This document shows, piece after piece, positions 40,712 through 47,547 of a stretch of DNA of 64,000 nt. The stretch comes from VRUE01 sp963695835 (GTDB lineage Bacteria > Actinomycetota > Thermoleophilia > Solirubrobacterales > 70-9). Location of the stretch: assembly GCA_963695835.1 (NCBI GenBank), contig CAVOHR010000001.1, positions 310,001 through 374,000 on the forward strand, given 5' to 3'. Positions within the stretch are counted from its first letter, which is position 1; every line of letters starts with the position of its first letter. Under the pieces are notes generated by a model. It was given only the letters and a program-made list of their open reading frames with translations, was not told where the DNA came from and ran no database searches. Position numbers and translations under genes: made by a program.

Positions 40712-41823
40712 CAGGCGAGCAGGCGGTGGAGGCGGACGAGGAGAGCTTCGAGGGCCAGCTCCTCGGAGACGTTGAGGTCGAGGCGGCGGCGGGTGTCCTG
40801 GACCAGCTCGGCGGCAGCGCGGGGGCGGCTCGGGTCGAGGCCGGCGGCCTGGGACCGCAGGCGGTCGAGGCGGTCGCGGTTGTAGGCGACGTCGGGGGCG
40901 CCGGCGGCGACCGCGGCGAGGTCGCGGAACCAGAGGGCGGTGAGGGACAGGCCGAGGTCGAGCAGCTCGGTGCGGCGGCGGCGGCCGGCGCGTTTGGCCT
41001 CGTCGGCGAGGTCGCGGGCGGAGCGCTTGACGCCGGCCTCCTTCTCGGCTTCGAGCGCCTCGCGGGCGGCGGCTTCGGCGTCCTCGCCGGCCTGCTCGGC
41101 GGCGGTGAGGAGCGATTTCCAGGGCGGGACGGCGGCGGCCTCGGCGTCGCCGCCACCGAACGCCGCGGCGGCGAGCCGCTCGGCCTGGGCTCGGACCTCC
41201 CTCCCCGGCTCGCTCAGCAGCAACCGCGCCAACTCGACATCGCCTGCCGCGAGGCGCGCCGCGGCGGCGATCTCGCCGGGGTCGCCCTCGCCAAGCGCCG
41301 CTTCGACCGCCTCGACCGGCAGCGGCGCGAAGTCGATCGGCTGGCAACGCGAGGAGATCGTCTCCAGCAGGCCGGCGGGCTCGGAGCTGAGCAGGATCAG
41401 GTGGACGAACTCGGGCGGCTCCTCGAGCGTCTTCAGCAGCGCGTTCTGGCTCTCGTCGCGCATCGCCTCGGCCGCCTCGACGACGAAGACCCGCTTGCCG
41501 CCCTCGTACGGCCGGTAGGAGGCGGCGCGAATAACCCGCTCGCGCACATCCTCGACCAGATGCTGCGCCCCGCTGGGCGTCAGCCAGACCAGGTCGGGGT
41601 GGGGCGAGGGGTCCAGCAGCGCTCGCCGCCGCGCGTCCTCCGGCTCCTCCGCGGCGCTCGCGAGCAGCTCCGCCGCAAAGGCCCGCGCCGCCGCCCGCTT
41701 ACCAGCTCCCCGAGGTCCCCGGAACAGGTACGCATGCGAAGGCCCGCTCTCCAGCGCTGCTTCCAAAGCAGCTTGCGCGCGTGCCTGGTGAGCCAAGGTC
41801 GATTGCAGCATTGTCCCCTTCAT
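40711..41823 (-). CDS. holB: DNA polymerase III delta' subunit
   Basis: 370 residues. AYLFRGPRGAGKRAAARAFA is a P-loop (with PRGAGKR), then the VRERVIRAASYRPYEGGKRV region, VVEAAEAMRDESQNALLKTL, EEPPEFVHLILLSSEPAGLL and the clamp-loader SRC motif ISSRCQPIDFAPL. With delta and tau subunits it loads the sliding clamp. The C-terminal half is long, Ala/Glu-rich and coiled. ATG 41823 or ATG 41811 (MLQS) may start it; the former is inside a small hairpin. It follows tmk, the normal actinobacterial order. Confidence 0.9.
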   Translation of the reverse strand: MKGTMLQSTLAHQARAQAALEAALESGPSHAYLFRGPRGAGKRAAARAFAAELLASAAEEPEDARRRALLDPSPHPDLVWLTPSGAQHLVEDVRERVIRAASYRPYEGGKRVFVVEAAEAMRDESQNALLKTLEEPPEFVHLILLSSEPAGLLETISSRCQPIDFAPLPVEAVEAALGEGDPGEIAAAARLAAGDVELARLLLSEPGREVRAQAERLAAAAFGGGDAEAAAVPPWKSLLTAAEQAGEDAEAAAREALEAEKEAGVKRSARDLADEAKRAGRRRRTELLDLGLSLTALWFRDLAAVAAGAPDVAYNRDRLDRLRSQAAGLDPSRPRAAAELVQDTRRRLDLNVSEELALEALLVRLHRLLA

Positions 41824-41838
41824 AGTGGGGAAAAGGCA

Positions 41839-42438
41839 TCAATCGGCATCGGGGACTCGCTGACGGACGGCGTCCATCACGCGGGCGTGGACCTCGTCGA
41901 CCGTCCCGGACGCATCGACGACGGCGACGCGATCGCTCGCGATCTGCGCTATCTCGTCGTAGGCCTCGGCGACCGCGCGCTGCAGCTCCAGGCCCTCGGC
42001 CTCGAAGCGGTCCATGCCGTCGGCGCGGCCGAGGCCCACCTCGGGGTCGATCCGCAGGTACACGGTCAGATCCGGCCAGAGGCCGTCGATCGTCGTGTCG
42101 ACCAGCGAGAGGACATGGCTGGCACCGAGCCCGCGGGCGCCGCCCTGGTAGGCGACGCTGGAGTCGGCGAAGCGGTCGGCGACGACGATGCCGCCGCCCT
42201 CCAGCGCCGGCCGCACGACGCGGGCGAGCAGATCGGCGCGGGCGGCCGAGAAGAGCAGCAGCTCGGCGAGCGGGTCGATCTCCAGCGCCGGGTCGGCGAG
42301 CAGGTCGCGGATCCGCTCCGCGGCATCGGTCCCCCCCGGCTCGCGGATCAGCAGCGTCTCCGGGCCGAGCGCCTCGGCGAGCAGCTTCGCCTGCGTGCTC
42401 TTGCCGGAGCCGTCGACCCCCTCCAGCGAAACGAACAC
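41839..42438 (-). CDS. tmk: Thymidylate kinase
   Basis: 199 residues from GTG 42438. FVSLEGVDGSGKSTQAKLLA is the P-loop, LIREPGGTDAAERIRDLLAD the DRX-adjacent loop, and VVADRFADSSVAYQGGARGL the substrate and lid region. It phosphorylates dTMP to dTDP. The frame is open upstream to 42489 (GTG or ATG 42474), but those 17 codons come from a palindromic element, and GTG 42438 follows CGGGGG at five bases and begins right where homologous kinases begin. Same strand as holB, 15 bases apart. Confidence 0.9.
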   Translation of the reverse strand: MFVSLEGVDGSGKSTQAKLLAEALGPETLLIREPGGTDAAERIRDLLADPALEIDPLAELLLFSAARADLLARVVRPALEGGGIVVADRFADSSVAYQGGARGLGASHVLSLVDTTIDGLWPDLTVYLRIDPEVGLGRADGMDRFEAEGLELQRAVAEAYDEIAQIASDRVAVVDASGTVDEVHARVMDAVRQRVPDAD

Positions 42439-42444
42439 GTCAGC

Positions 42445-42503
42445 CCCCGTTCCGCTGTTCCCTTGGTCCCCCATGGAGGGATAAGGCACAGCGGAGCACG
42501 GGG
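42445..42503. repeat. Palindromic element, family B, in the tmk leader
   Basis: TCCGCTGT (42451-42458) pairs with ACAGCGGA (42488-42495), extended by CCCCGT/ACGGGG. Read on the minus strand it ends AAGGGAACAGCGGAACGGGG, 22 positions of which match, with one difference, the element in front of the MFS gene at 54825. Both place a CGGGGG stretch 5-7 bases before a start codon. Confidence 0.65.
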
Positions 42504-42509
42504 GTCATC

Positions 42510-44768
42510 TCATTTGGCGCTGGCGGCTCGGGGGCGTTTGCGGCGGCGGGTGCCGGTGTCGGCTTTGCTCGCCTTGCCGTTCCCCGCGCCGTCCGGCGGC
42601 GGCTGCTTCTCGATCGCCGCCTTCGCCGCCTTCGCCGCTTCGCGCTCGGCGCGGCGTTTCTTCATCTCCTGCATCGACTCGCAGTCGTCGTTGAGGCAGA
42701 GGTTCCAGGAGCGGCCGCGGAAGGGGACGACTTTGAGCCGCGGCGTCTGGCCGCAGATCGAGCAACGGTCCTCGAGCCGGAAGACGTCGCCGCGCTGCGG
42801 CAGCGGGAAGGTCTGGTCGCAGGACTCGGGGTCGTCGGCGGTCCAGCCGCTGCAGCCGACGAAGCGTTTGCCCGATTTTTTCGCCCGGATGATCCGCAGC
42901 ATGTTGGGCGAGCCGTCCTCCTTGGTCCGGCCGGCTTCCTCGCAGACCTTGCAGGGACCGAGGATGCGGTCCTCGTCCATCCCCTTCCAGACGACCTTGG
43001 CGAGGTCTTCGCGGCTCTCCTCGATCTCCGACCAGGTCCGGTGCAGGAGGTCGCGGCTGTCGCCGACCACCTTGCCCTTGGTCATCTCGCCGCCGGCGAT
43101 CTGGTCCATCTCCTCCTCGAGCTGGGCGGTCATCTCCGCCGTCGCCATCCGCGGCACGTACGTCTTGAACGCCTCGTACATCGCGACGCCGGTCTCCGAG
43201 GGGATCGGCGGGTTGGAGTAGACGTAGCCGCGGTCGTAGAGCTTCTGGATGATGTCGGCGCGGGTCGCCTTGGTGCCGAGCCCGAGCTCCTCCATCATCT
43301 CGATCAGCTTGCCCTGCGAGATCCGCGACGGCGGCTGGGTCTCCTTGTCGACCAGCCACGGCTCGCCGTCGAGGTCGAGCTTCTGGCCCTCCTCCAGCTT
43401 CGGGATCTCCTCGTCGGCCGAGCGGGCGTAGGTGTAGATCGCCGCGTAGCCGGGGTCGACGACGACCGAGCCGCGGACGAAGTAGGACTGCGAGCCGGCC
43501 TCGATGTCGGCCCGGGTCGACTCGGTGATCATCGGCGGGCTGAAGGTGGCGAGGAAGCGGCGCACGACCAGTTCGTAGACGCGTTTCTTCGGCCCCTCCA
43601 GCGCGCCCGGGTGGATCGCCTGGGTCGGGTAGATCGGCGGGTGGTCGGTCGTCTCTTTCTTGCCCCGGGTCGCTTTCAGCTGCGGCTGGTCGAGCAGGCC
43701 GGAGGCGGCGGAGAACTCCTTCACGCGGACCAGCGAGGAGACCAGCTCGCGGACCGGCAGCGAGGGCGGGTAGACGGTGTTGTCGGTGCGCGGGTAGGAG
43801 ATGAAGCCGTCCATGTAGAGGTCCTCGGCGACCCGCATCGCGCTGGCCGGGGTGATGCCGAGGCGGCTCGAGGCGTCGGTGGTGAAGGCGGTGGTGTTGA
43901 GCGGGGTCGGCGGCCTGCGCGTGTTCTTGCGCGCGGTGACCGCGGTGACCGTGCCGGGGCTGGAGGTGCCGGCGAGCGCCGCGTCCGCCTCGGCCTTCTC
44001 CCAGAACTTGTCGGTCGCGTGGTGGGCCTCGAAGCTGCCGTCGGGGTGCTGGAACTTGGCGAGCAGTTCCCAGAAGGGCTTGGCGACGTGCGCGCGGCGC
44101 TCGATCTCGCGCTCGACGATCAGCCCCAGGCTCGGGCTCTGGACGCGGCCGACCGAGAGGAAGTTGGAGCCGAAGCGGCGGGTGGCGAGCGAGACCGCGC
44201 GGGTCAGCGTCGCCCCCCAGAGCAGGTCGATGTCCTGGCGGGCGGCGCCGGCGTTGGCCAGCGGGTAGGAAAGCTCGTCGAGGTCGCCGAAGGCGCGCTC
44301 GATCTCCTCCCTGGTCAGCGCCGAGTAGCGGGCGCGCTTGACCTTCAGGCTGCCGTCGCGGGTCCCCTCGCGCGAGCCGAGGTCGGGATTGGCGTCGAGC
44401 ATCTCCTCCAGCGCCTCGAGGCCGATCAGCTCGCCCTCGCGGTCGAAGTCGGTGGCGATCACCAGCTCGCCGGCCTCCTTGGCGACTTTCTTGATCGCCT
44501 TGACGACGTTCTTGTCGGTCGGCTCCTTGATCAGCTCGGCGTCGATCAGCTCGTGCAGGTCGGTCTTCTGCCAGTTCGAGTAGCCCTCCGGGAAGGCCGG
44601 GCCGAGCACGTGGCCCTTGAGGCCGATCGTCATCTGCTCGCGGCCGTCGGCGTCGGTCCAGGTGTAGAAGGGGACTTTGAAGGTCTTGTCCGCCTTCGCT
44701 TCGCCGCGGCCGAGGATGTCGGCGATCTTCTTGGCGCTGTTGTTCTTCTCGGTGACGATCAGTCGCAT
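42510..44768 (-). CDS. topA: Type IA DNA topoisomerase I
   Basis: 752 residues from ATG 44768. Toprim: RLIVTEKNNSAKKIADILGR and IATDFDREGELIG (near 106). The catalytic Tyr is in GFISYPRTDNTVYPPS near residue 323, with LGTKATRADIIQKL later. The C-terminus has zinc-type clusters (CKVCEEAG ... CSGW ... CDQTFPL and CSICG ... CLNDDC) and a Lys/Arg/Ala tail. The start VTEKNNSAKKIADIL and KADKTFKVPFYTW resemble the archaeal-like form rather than E. coli TopA, something known for parts of Actinobacteria. It relaxes negative supercoils. A longer frame upstream has no supporting motif. Confidence 0.9.
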   Translation of the reverse strand: MRLIVTEKNNSAKKIADILGRGEAKADKTFKVPFYTWTDADGREQMTIGLKGHVLGPAFPEGYSNWQKTDLHELIDAELIKEPTDKNVVKAIKKVAKEAGELVIATDFDREGELIGLEALEEMLDANPDLGSREGTRDGSLKVKRARYSALTREEIERAFGDLDELSYPLANAGAARQDIDLLWGATLTRAVSLATRRFGSNFLSVGRVQSPSLGLIVEREIERRAHVAKPFWELLAKFQHPDGSFEAHHATDKFWEKAEADAALAGTSSPGTVTAVTARKNTRRPPTPLNTTAFTTDASSRLGITPASAMRVAEDLYMDGFISYPRTDNTVYPPSLPVRELVSSLVRVKEFSAASGLLDQPQLKATRGKKETTDHPPIYPTQAIHPGALEGPKKRVYELVVRRFLATFSPPMITESTRADIEAGSQSYFVRGSVVVDPGYAAIYTYARSADEEIPKLEEGQKLDLDGEPWLVDKETQPPSRISQGKLIEMMEELGLGTKATRADIIQKLYDRGYVYSNPPIPSETGVAMYEAFKTYVPRMATAEMTAQLEEEMDQIAGGEMTKGKVVGDSRDLLHRTWSEIEESREDLAKVVWKGMDEDRILGPCKVCEEAGRTKEDGSPNMLRIIRAKKSGKRFVGCSGWTADDPESCDQTFPLPQRGDVFRLEDRCSICGQTPRLKVVPFRGRSWNLCLNDDCESMQEMKKRRAEREAAKAAKAAIEKQPPPDGAGNGKASKADTGTRRRKRPRAASAK

Positions 44769-44888
44769 AGCTGAGGCGGAGCGGTCCCGTGTCGCAATCC
44801 GATTCTTCACGGGGCCGCGAAGAGGAAGCTCTTGATTCGGGGCGGCGAGGGTAGCAGGGGCGTTCGGCCGCTCCGCTCGGCCCCGGTC

Positions 44889-44911
44889 CGCCGATCCTTT
44901 TAGGATCGGCG
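44889..44911. promoter_or_regulatory. 10-bp perfect hairpin over the epimerase start region
   Basis: CGCCGATCCT, TTT, AGGATCGGCG ends five bases before ATG 44917. Its centre holds TAGGAT, a TANNNT-type -10 box ten bases from the ATG. It may be an operator over a leaderless promoter, or a hairpin in a slightly longer transcript that hides the start. Confidence 0.5.
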
Positions 44912-44916
44912 CGCCC

Positions 44917-45849
44917 ATGCGGACTCTGGTCACCGGCGGCGCCGGCTTCATCGGCTCGAACCTGGTCGACGCGCTGCTCGCGCGCGGCGACGAGGTGACG
45001 GTCGTCGACGACCTCTCGACCGGGCGGCGCCAGAACCTCGACGGCGCGCTGGCGGCGGGCGCGGAGCTGGTCGAGCTGGACATCCGCGAGGCGGACGCGC
45101 TGGCGGGCGTCGTCGCGGCGAGGCGGCCCGAGGCCGTCTTCCACCTGGCGGCGCAGATCGACGTCCGCAGGTCGCTCGCCGACCCCGCCTTCGACGCCGC
45201 GATCAACGTCGGCGGCACCGCCAACGTGCTCGAGGCGGCGCGGGGCGGCGGCGCGGGGCGGGTCGTCTTCGCCTCCACCGGCGGGGCGATCTACGGTGAG
45301 GGCGAGGGCAAGGCGCTGCCGCTCGGCGAGGACGCGCCGATCGAACCGTTCTCCGCCTACGGCCAGAGCAAGTTCGCGGCCGAGGGCTACCTGGCGCTGT
45401 ACGAGCGCCTCTACGCCCTCTGCGGGGTGAGCCTGCGGCTCGGCAACGTCTACGGGCCGCGCCAGGACCCGCTCGGCGAGGCGGGCGTGATCGCGATCTT
45501 CTGCGGCAAGCTGCGGGCCGGCGGGCGGCCGACCGTCTACGGCGACGGCAGGCAGACCCGCGACTACATATATGTGGGTGACGTGGTGGCGGCGATGCTG
45601 GCCGCGGCGGGATCGCGGGCCGGCGGCGCGATCAACGTCGGCACCGGGCTGGAGACCGACGTGCTGGAGCTGGCGGCTCGGCTCGGCGAGCTGGGCGGCG
45701 CCGAGGACTTCGAGCCCGAGTCCGCGCCGCCGCGGACCGGCGAGGTGCAGCGGATCTCGATCGACCCCGCGCGGGCGGAGCGCGAGCTGGGCTGGCGGGC
45801 GGAGGTCGGGCTTGCGGAGGGGCTGCGGCTGACGCTGGACTCCCTCTAA
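44917..45849 (+). CDS. GalE-like NAD-dependent epimerase/dehydratase
   Basis: 310 residues. RTLVTGGAGFIGSNLVDALL for NAD, TVVDDLSTGRRQNLDGALAA, FHLAAQIDVRRSLADPAFDA, catalytic Ser in VVFASTGGAIYGEG and Tyr/Lys in FSAYGQSKFAAEGYLALYER, RLGNVYGPRQDP, then YGDGRQTRDYIYVGDVV. This matches UDP-glucose 4-epimerase of actinobacteria, but could equally act on GlcNAc. It is divergent from topA. It ends 13 bases before the next gene. Confidence 0.85.
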   Translation: MRTLVTGGAGFIGSNLVDALLARGDEVTVVDDLSTGRRQNLDGALAAGAELVELDIREADALAGVVAARRPEAVFHLAAQIDVRRSLADPAFDAAINVGGTANVLEAARGGGAGRVVFASTGGAIYGEGEGKALPLGEDAPIEPFSAYGQSKFAAEGYLALYERLYALCGVSLRLGNVYGPRQDPLGEAGVIAIFCGKLRAGGRPTVYGDGRQTRDYIYVGDVVAAMLAAAGSRAGGAINVGTGLETDVLELAARLGELGGAEDFEPESAPPRTGEVQRISIDPARAERELGWRAEVGLAEGLRLTLDSL

Positions 45850-45862
45850 CCTTCGTCTCCCG

Positions 45863-46609
45863 ATGCCCGTCCAGGCCTACGCCGGCAAGGAGTGCGTCTG
45901 CCAGCTCCGCAAGGGGATCTGCGACCAGTCATGCGTGCGCGACATGCTGGAGACCCCCTTCTACATCGCCTGCCTGAAGACGGCGGGGCGGCGCTGCCTG
46001 GTGATCGGCGGCGGCGATGTCGGCCTCGAGAAGGTCGAGGGGCTGCTCGCCTGCGACGCCGACGTGCGGCTGATCGCACCGGTGGCCCACCCGGAGCTGG
46101 AGTCGCTGGCGGCGGAGGGGTCGATCGAGTGGGAGAAGCGGGCCTACGCCGGCGCCGCCGACCTGGAGGGCGCCTTCATGGCGATCGCCGCGACCGACGA
46201 CAGCGAGGTCAACATCGGCGTCTTCGACGACGCCGAGCGGCGGGCGATGCTGGTCAACGTGGTCGACGTGCCGCCGCTCTGCAACTTCATCCTGCCGGCG
46301 ATCGTCCGCAGCGGGCCGCTGGCGATCGCGATCTCGACCGCCGGCGCCTCGCCCGCCCTGGCGAAGCGGATGAAGCGCGAGATCGCAGAGCTGTTCGGCG
46401 AGGAGTACGCGCGCCTGGCGGTGATCCTCAACGAAGCCCGCGGCTGGGCGAAGGGGACGCTGCCGACCTACCGGGACCGCAAGGAGTTCTTCGAGGGGAT
46501 CGTCAACGGCGACCCCGACCCGGTGGCGCTGCTGCGGGCCGGCGAGGAGACGCGGGTGCTGGCGCTGATCGAGGCGGCGAAGGAGCGCGCGGCGGCGGCA
46601 CTCGCCTGA
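45863..46609 (+). CDS. Precorrin-2 dehydrogenase / sirohydrochlorin ferrochelatase (CysG N-terminal type)
   Basis: 248 residues. GRRCLVIGGGDVGLEKVEGL is the NAD fold, followed by FMAIAATDDSEVNIGVFDDA, MLVNVVDVPPLCNFILPAIV, and AIAISTAGASPALAKRMKRE. It oxidises precorrin-2 for siroheme or cobalamin. A B12 need is indicated by the downstream nrdJ. The 29 residues before MLETPFYIACL carry four cysteines (ECVC..GICDQSC), unusual in this family; translation could instead start at ATG 45950. TAACCT is ten bases ahead of ATG 45863, supporting the longer form. Confidence 0.85.
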   Translation: MPVQAYAGKECVCQLRKGICDQSCVRDMLETPFYIACLKTAGRRCLVIGGGDVGLEKVEGLLACDADVRLIAPVAHPELESLAAEGSIEWEKRAYAGAADLEGAFMAIAATDDSEVNIGVFDDAERRAMLVNVVDVPPLCNFILPAIVRSGPLAIAISTAGASPALAKRMKREIAELFGEEYARLAVILNEARGWAKGTLPTYRDRKEFFEGIVNGDPDPVALLRAGEETRVLALIEAAKERAAAALA

Positions 46610-46612
46610 TCG

Positions 46613-46649
46613 GGTCGACTTATTCGGCCATAGCCCGATTAAGTCGACC
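46613..46649. terminator. 10-bp hairpin between convergent genes
   Basis: GGTCGACTTA (46613-46622) and TAAGTCGACC (46640-46649) with a 17-base loop, four bases after the dehydrogenase stop and before the convergent hemolysin III stop. No T run follows, so termination is plausible but not certain. A short tandem CTTAGCGCGG/CTTAGCGCGA follows at about 46678-46697. Confidence 0.55.
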
Positions 46650-46703
46650 GTTAGCCCTGGCCGAGCTGGTAGCCGCCGCTTAGCGCGGCTTAGCGCGATC
46701 GGG

Positions 46704-47405
46704 TCAGGCCGCCGGCAGCGCGAAGAACGCGATTGCTGAGAAGTGGGCTGCGGCGGCGGCTATGACGAGGGCGTGGAAGATCTCGTGGTAGCCGAAGACT
46801 CGCGGGTTGGGGTTGGGGCGCTGGGTCGCGTAGACGACCGCGCCGGCCGTGTAGAAGAGGCCGCCGGCGGCGACCAGCAGGGTGCCGGCGACGCCCATGT
46901 CGACCCACAGCTCCGGGAAGGCGGCGACGGCGACCCAGCCGAGCGACATGTAGATCAGCGCCGCGACCCATTTCGGGTGGTCGATCCAGATCGTCTCGAC
47001 CACGGCGCCGGCGATCGCCCCGATCCAGACGACGACGAGGATCGCGTCGGCGAGCGGGCCGCTGAGGACGAGCAGGGCGAACGGCGTGTAGGTGCCGGCG
47101 ATGAGGAAGAAGATCATCGAGTGATCGAGGCGGCGCATCCACTGCCGCACTTCCGGCCGCTTCCAGTTGACCCGGTGGTAGAGGGCGCTGGTGCCGAGCA
47201 GGGCCGAGAGGCTGACCGCGTAGATCGCGACCGCCAGCGTCGCCTTCGGCGTCTTCGCGACGACGATCAGGCCGGCGCCGAGGAAGAGCGAGGCGACGAA
47301 GGCCCACTGGTGCGAGACGCCGCGCAGCTTCGGCTTGACCGCGGCGACCGCCTCGCTTGCAGCTTCCTTTGCAGATTCCGCTCTTTTCGCCGCCTGCGCC
47401 CGCAT
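46704..47405 (-). CDS. Hemolysin III / PAQR-family membrane protein
   Basis: 233 residues from ATG 47405. Seven hydrophobic segments and the PAQR markers GTSALYHRVNWKRPEVRQWM, LDHSMIFFLIAGTYTPFALL and FGYHEIFHALVIAAAAAHFS with the conserved His and Asp of a zinc-binding site. Members include YqfA and the adiponectin-receptor family, which may act as membrane hydrolases. An Ala/Lys-rich N-terminus precedes the first helix. A TATGGT box precedes the ATG by 12 bases. Confidence 0.85.
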   Translation of the reverse strand: MRAQAAKRAESAKEAASEAVAAVKPKLRGVSHQWAFVASLFLGAGLIVVAKTPKATLAVAIYAVSLSALLGTSALYHRVNWKRPEVRQWMRRLDHSMIFFLIAGTYTPFALLVLSGPLADAILVVVWIGAIAGAVVETIWIDHPKWVAALIYMSLGWVAVAAFPELWVDMGVAGTLLVAAGGLFYTAGAVVYATQRPNPNPRVFGYHEIFHALVIAAAAAHFSAIAFFALPAA

Positions 47406-47547
47406 CGTTCCCTTGTCACCATAGAGGGCGAAGACCCGAGACTCGTGAAATTCGCGGCTTTTGCGGGGTCGCGCGACACGAAGTACGTCCGAACCGTTGA
47501 CGATCCTGGGCAGCTCCCCCTTAAAGCCGCCCGAGAGGAGAAGTTCG

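Noticed and set aside
42439..42489. Longer N-terminus of thymidylate kinase
   Set aside because: The extra codons (PYPSMGDQGNSGTGAD) derive from a hairpin element that also occurs elsewhere; the kinase fold begins directly at GTG 42438.
47406..47547. Cobalamin riboswitch before nrdJ
   Set aside because: The B12-dependent enzyme made it worth looking, but the gap is only 142 bases and I find neither the B12-box nor a matching fold.
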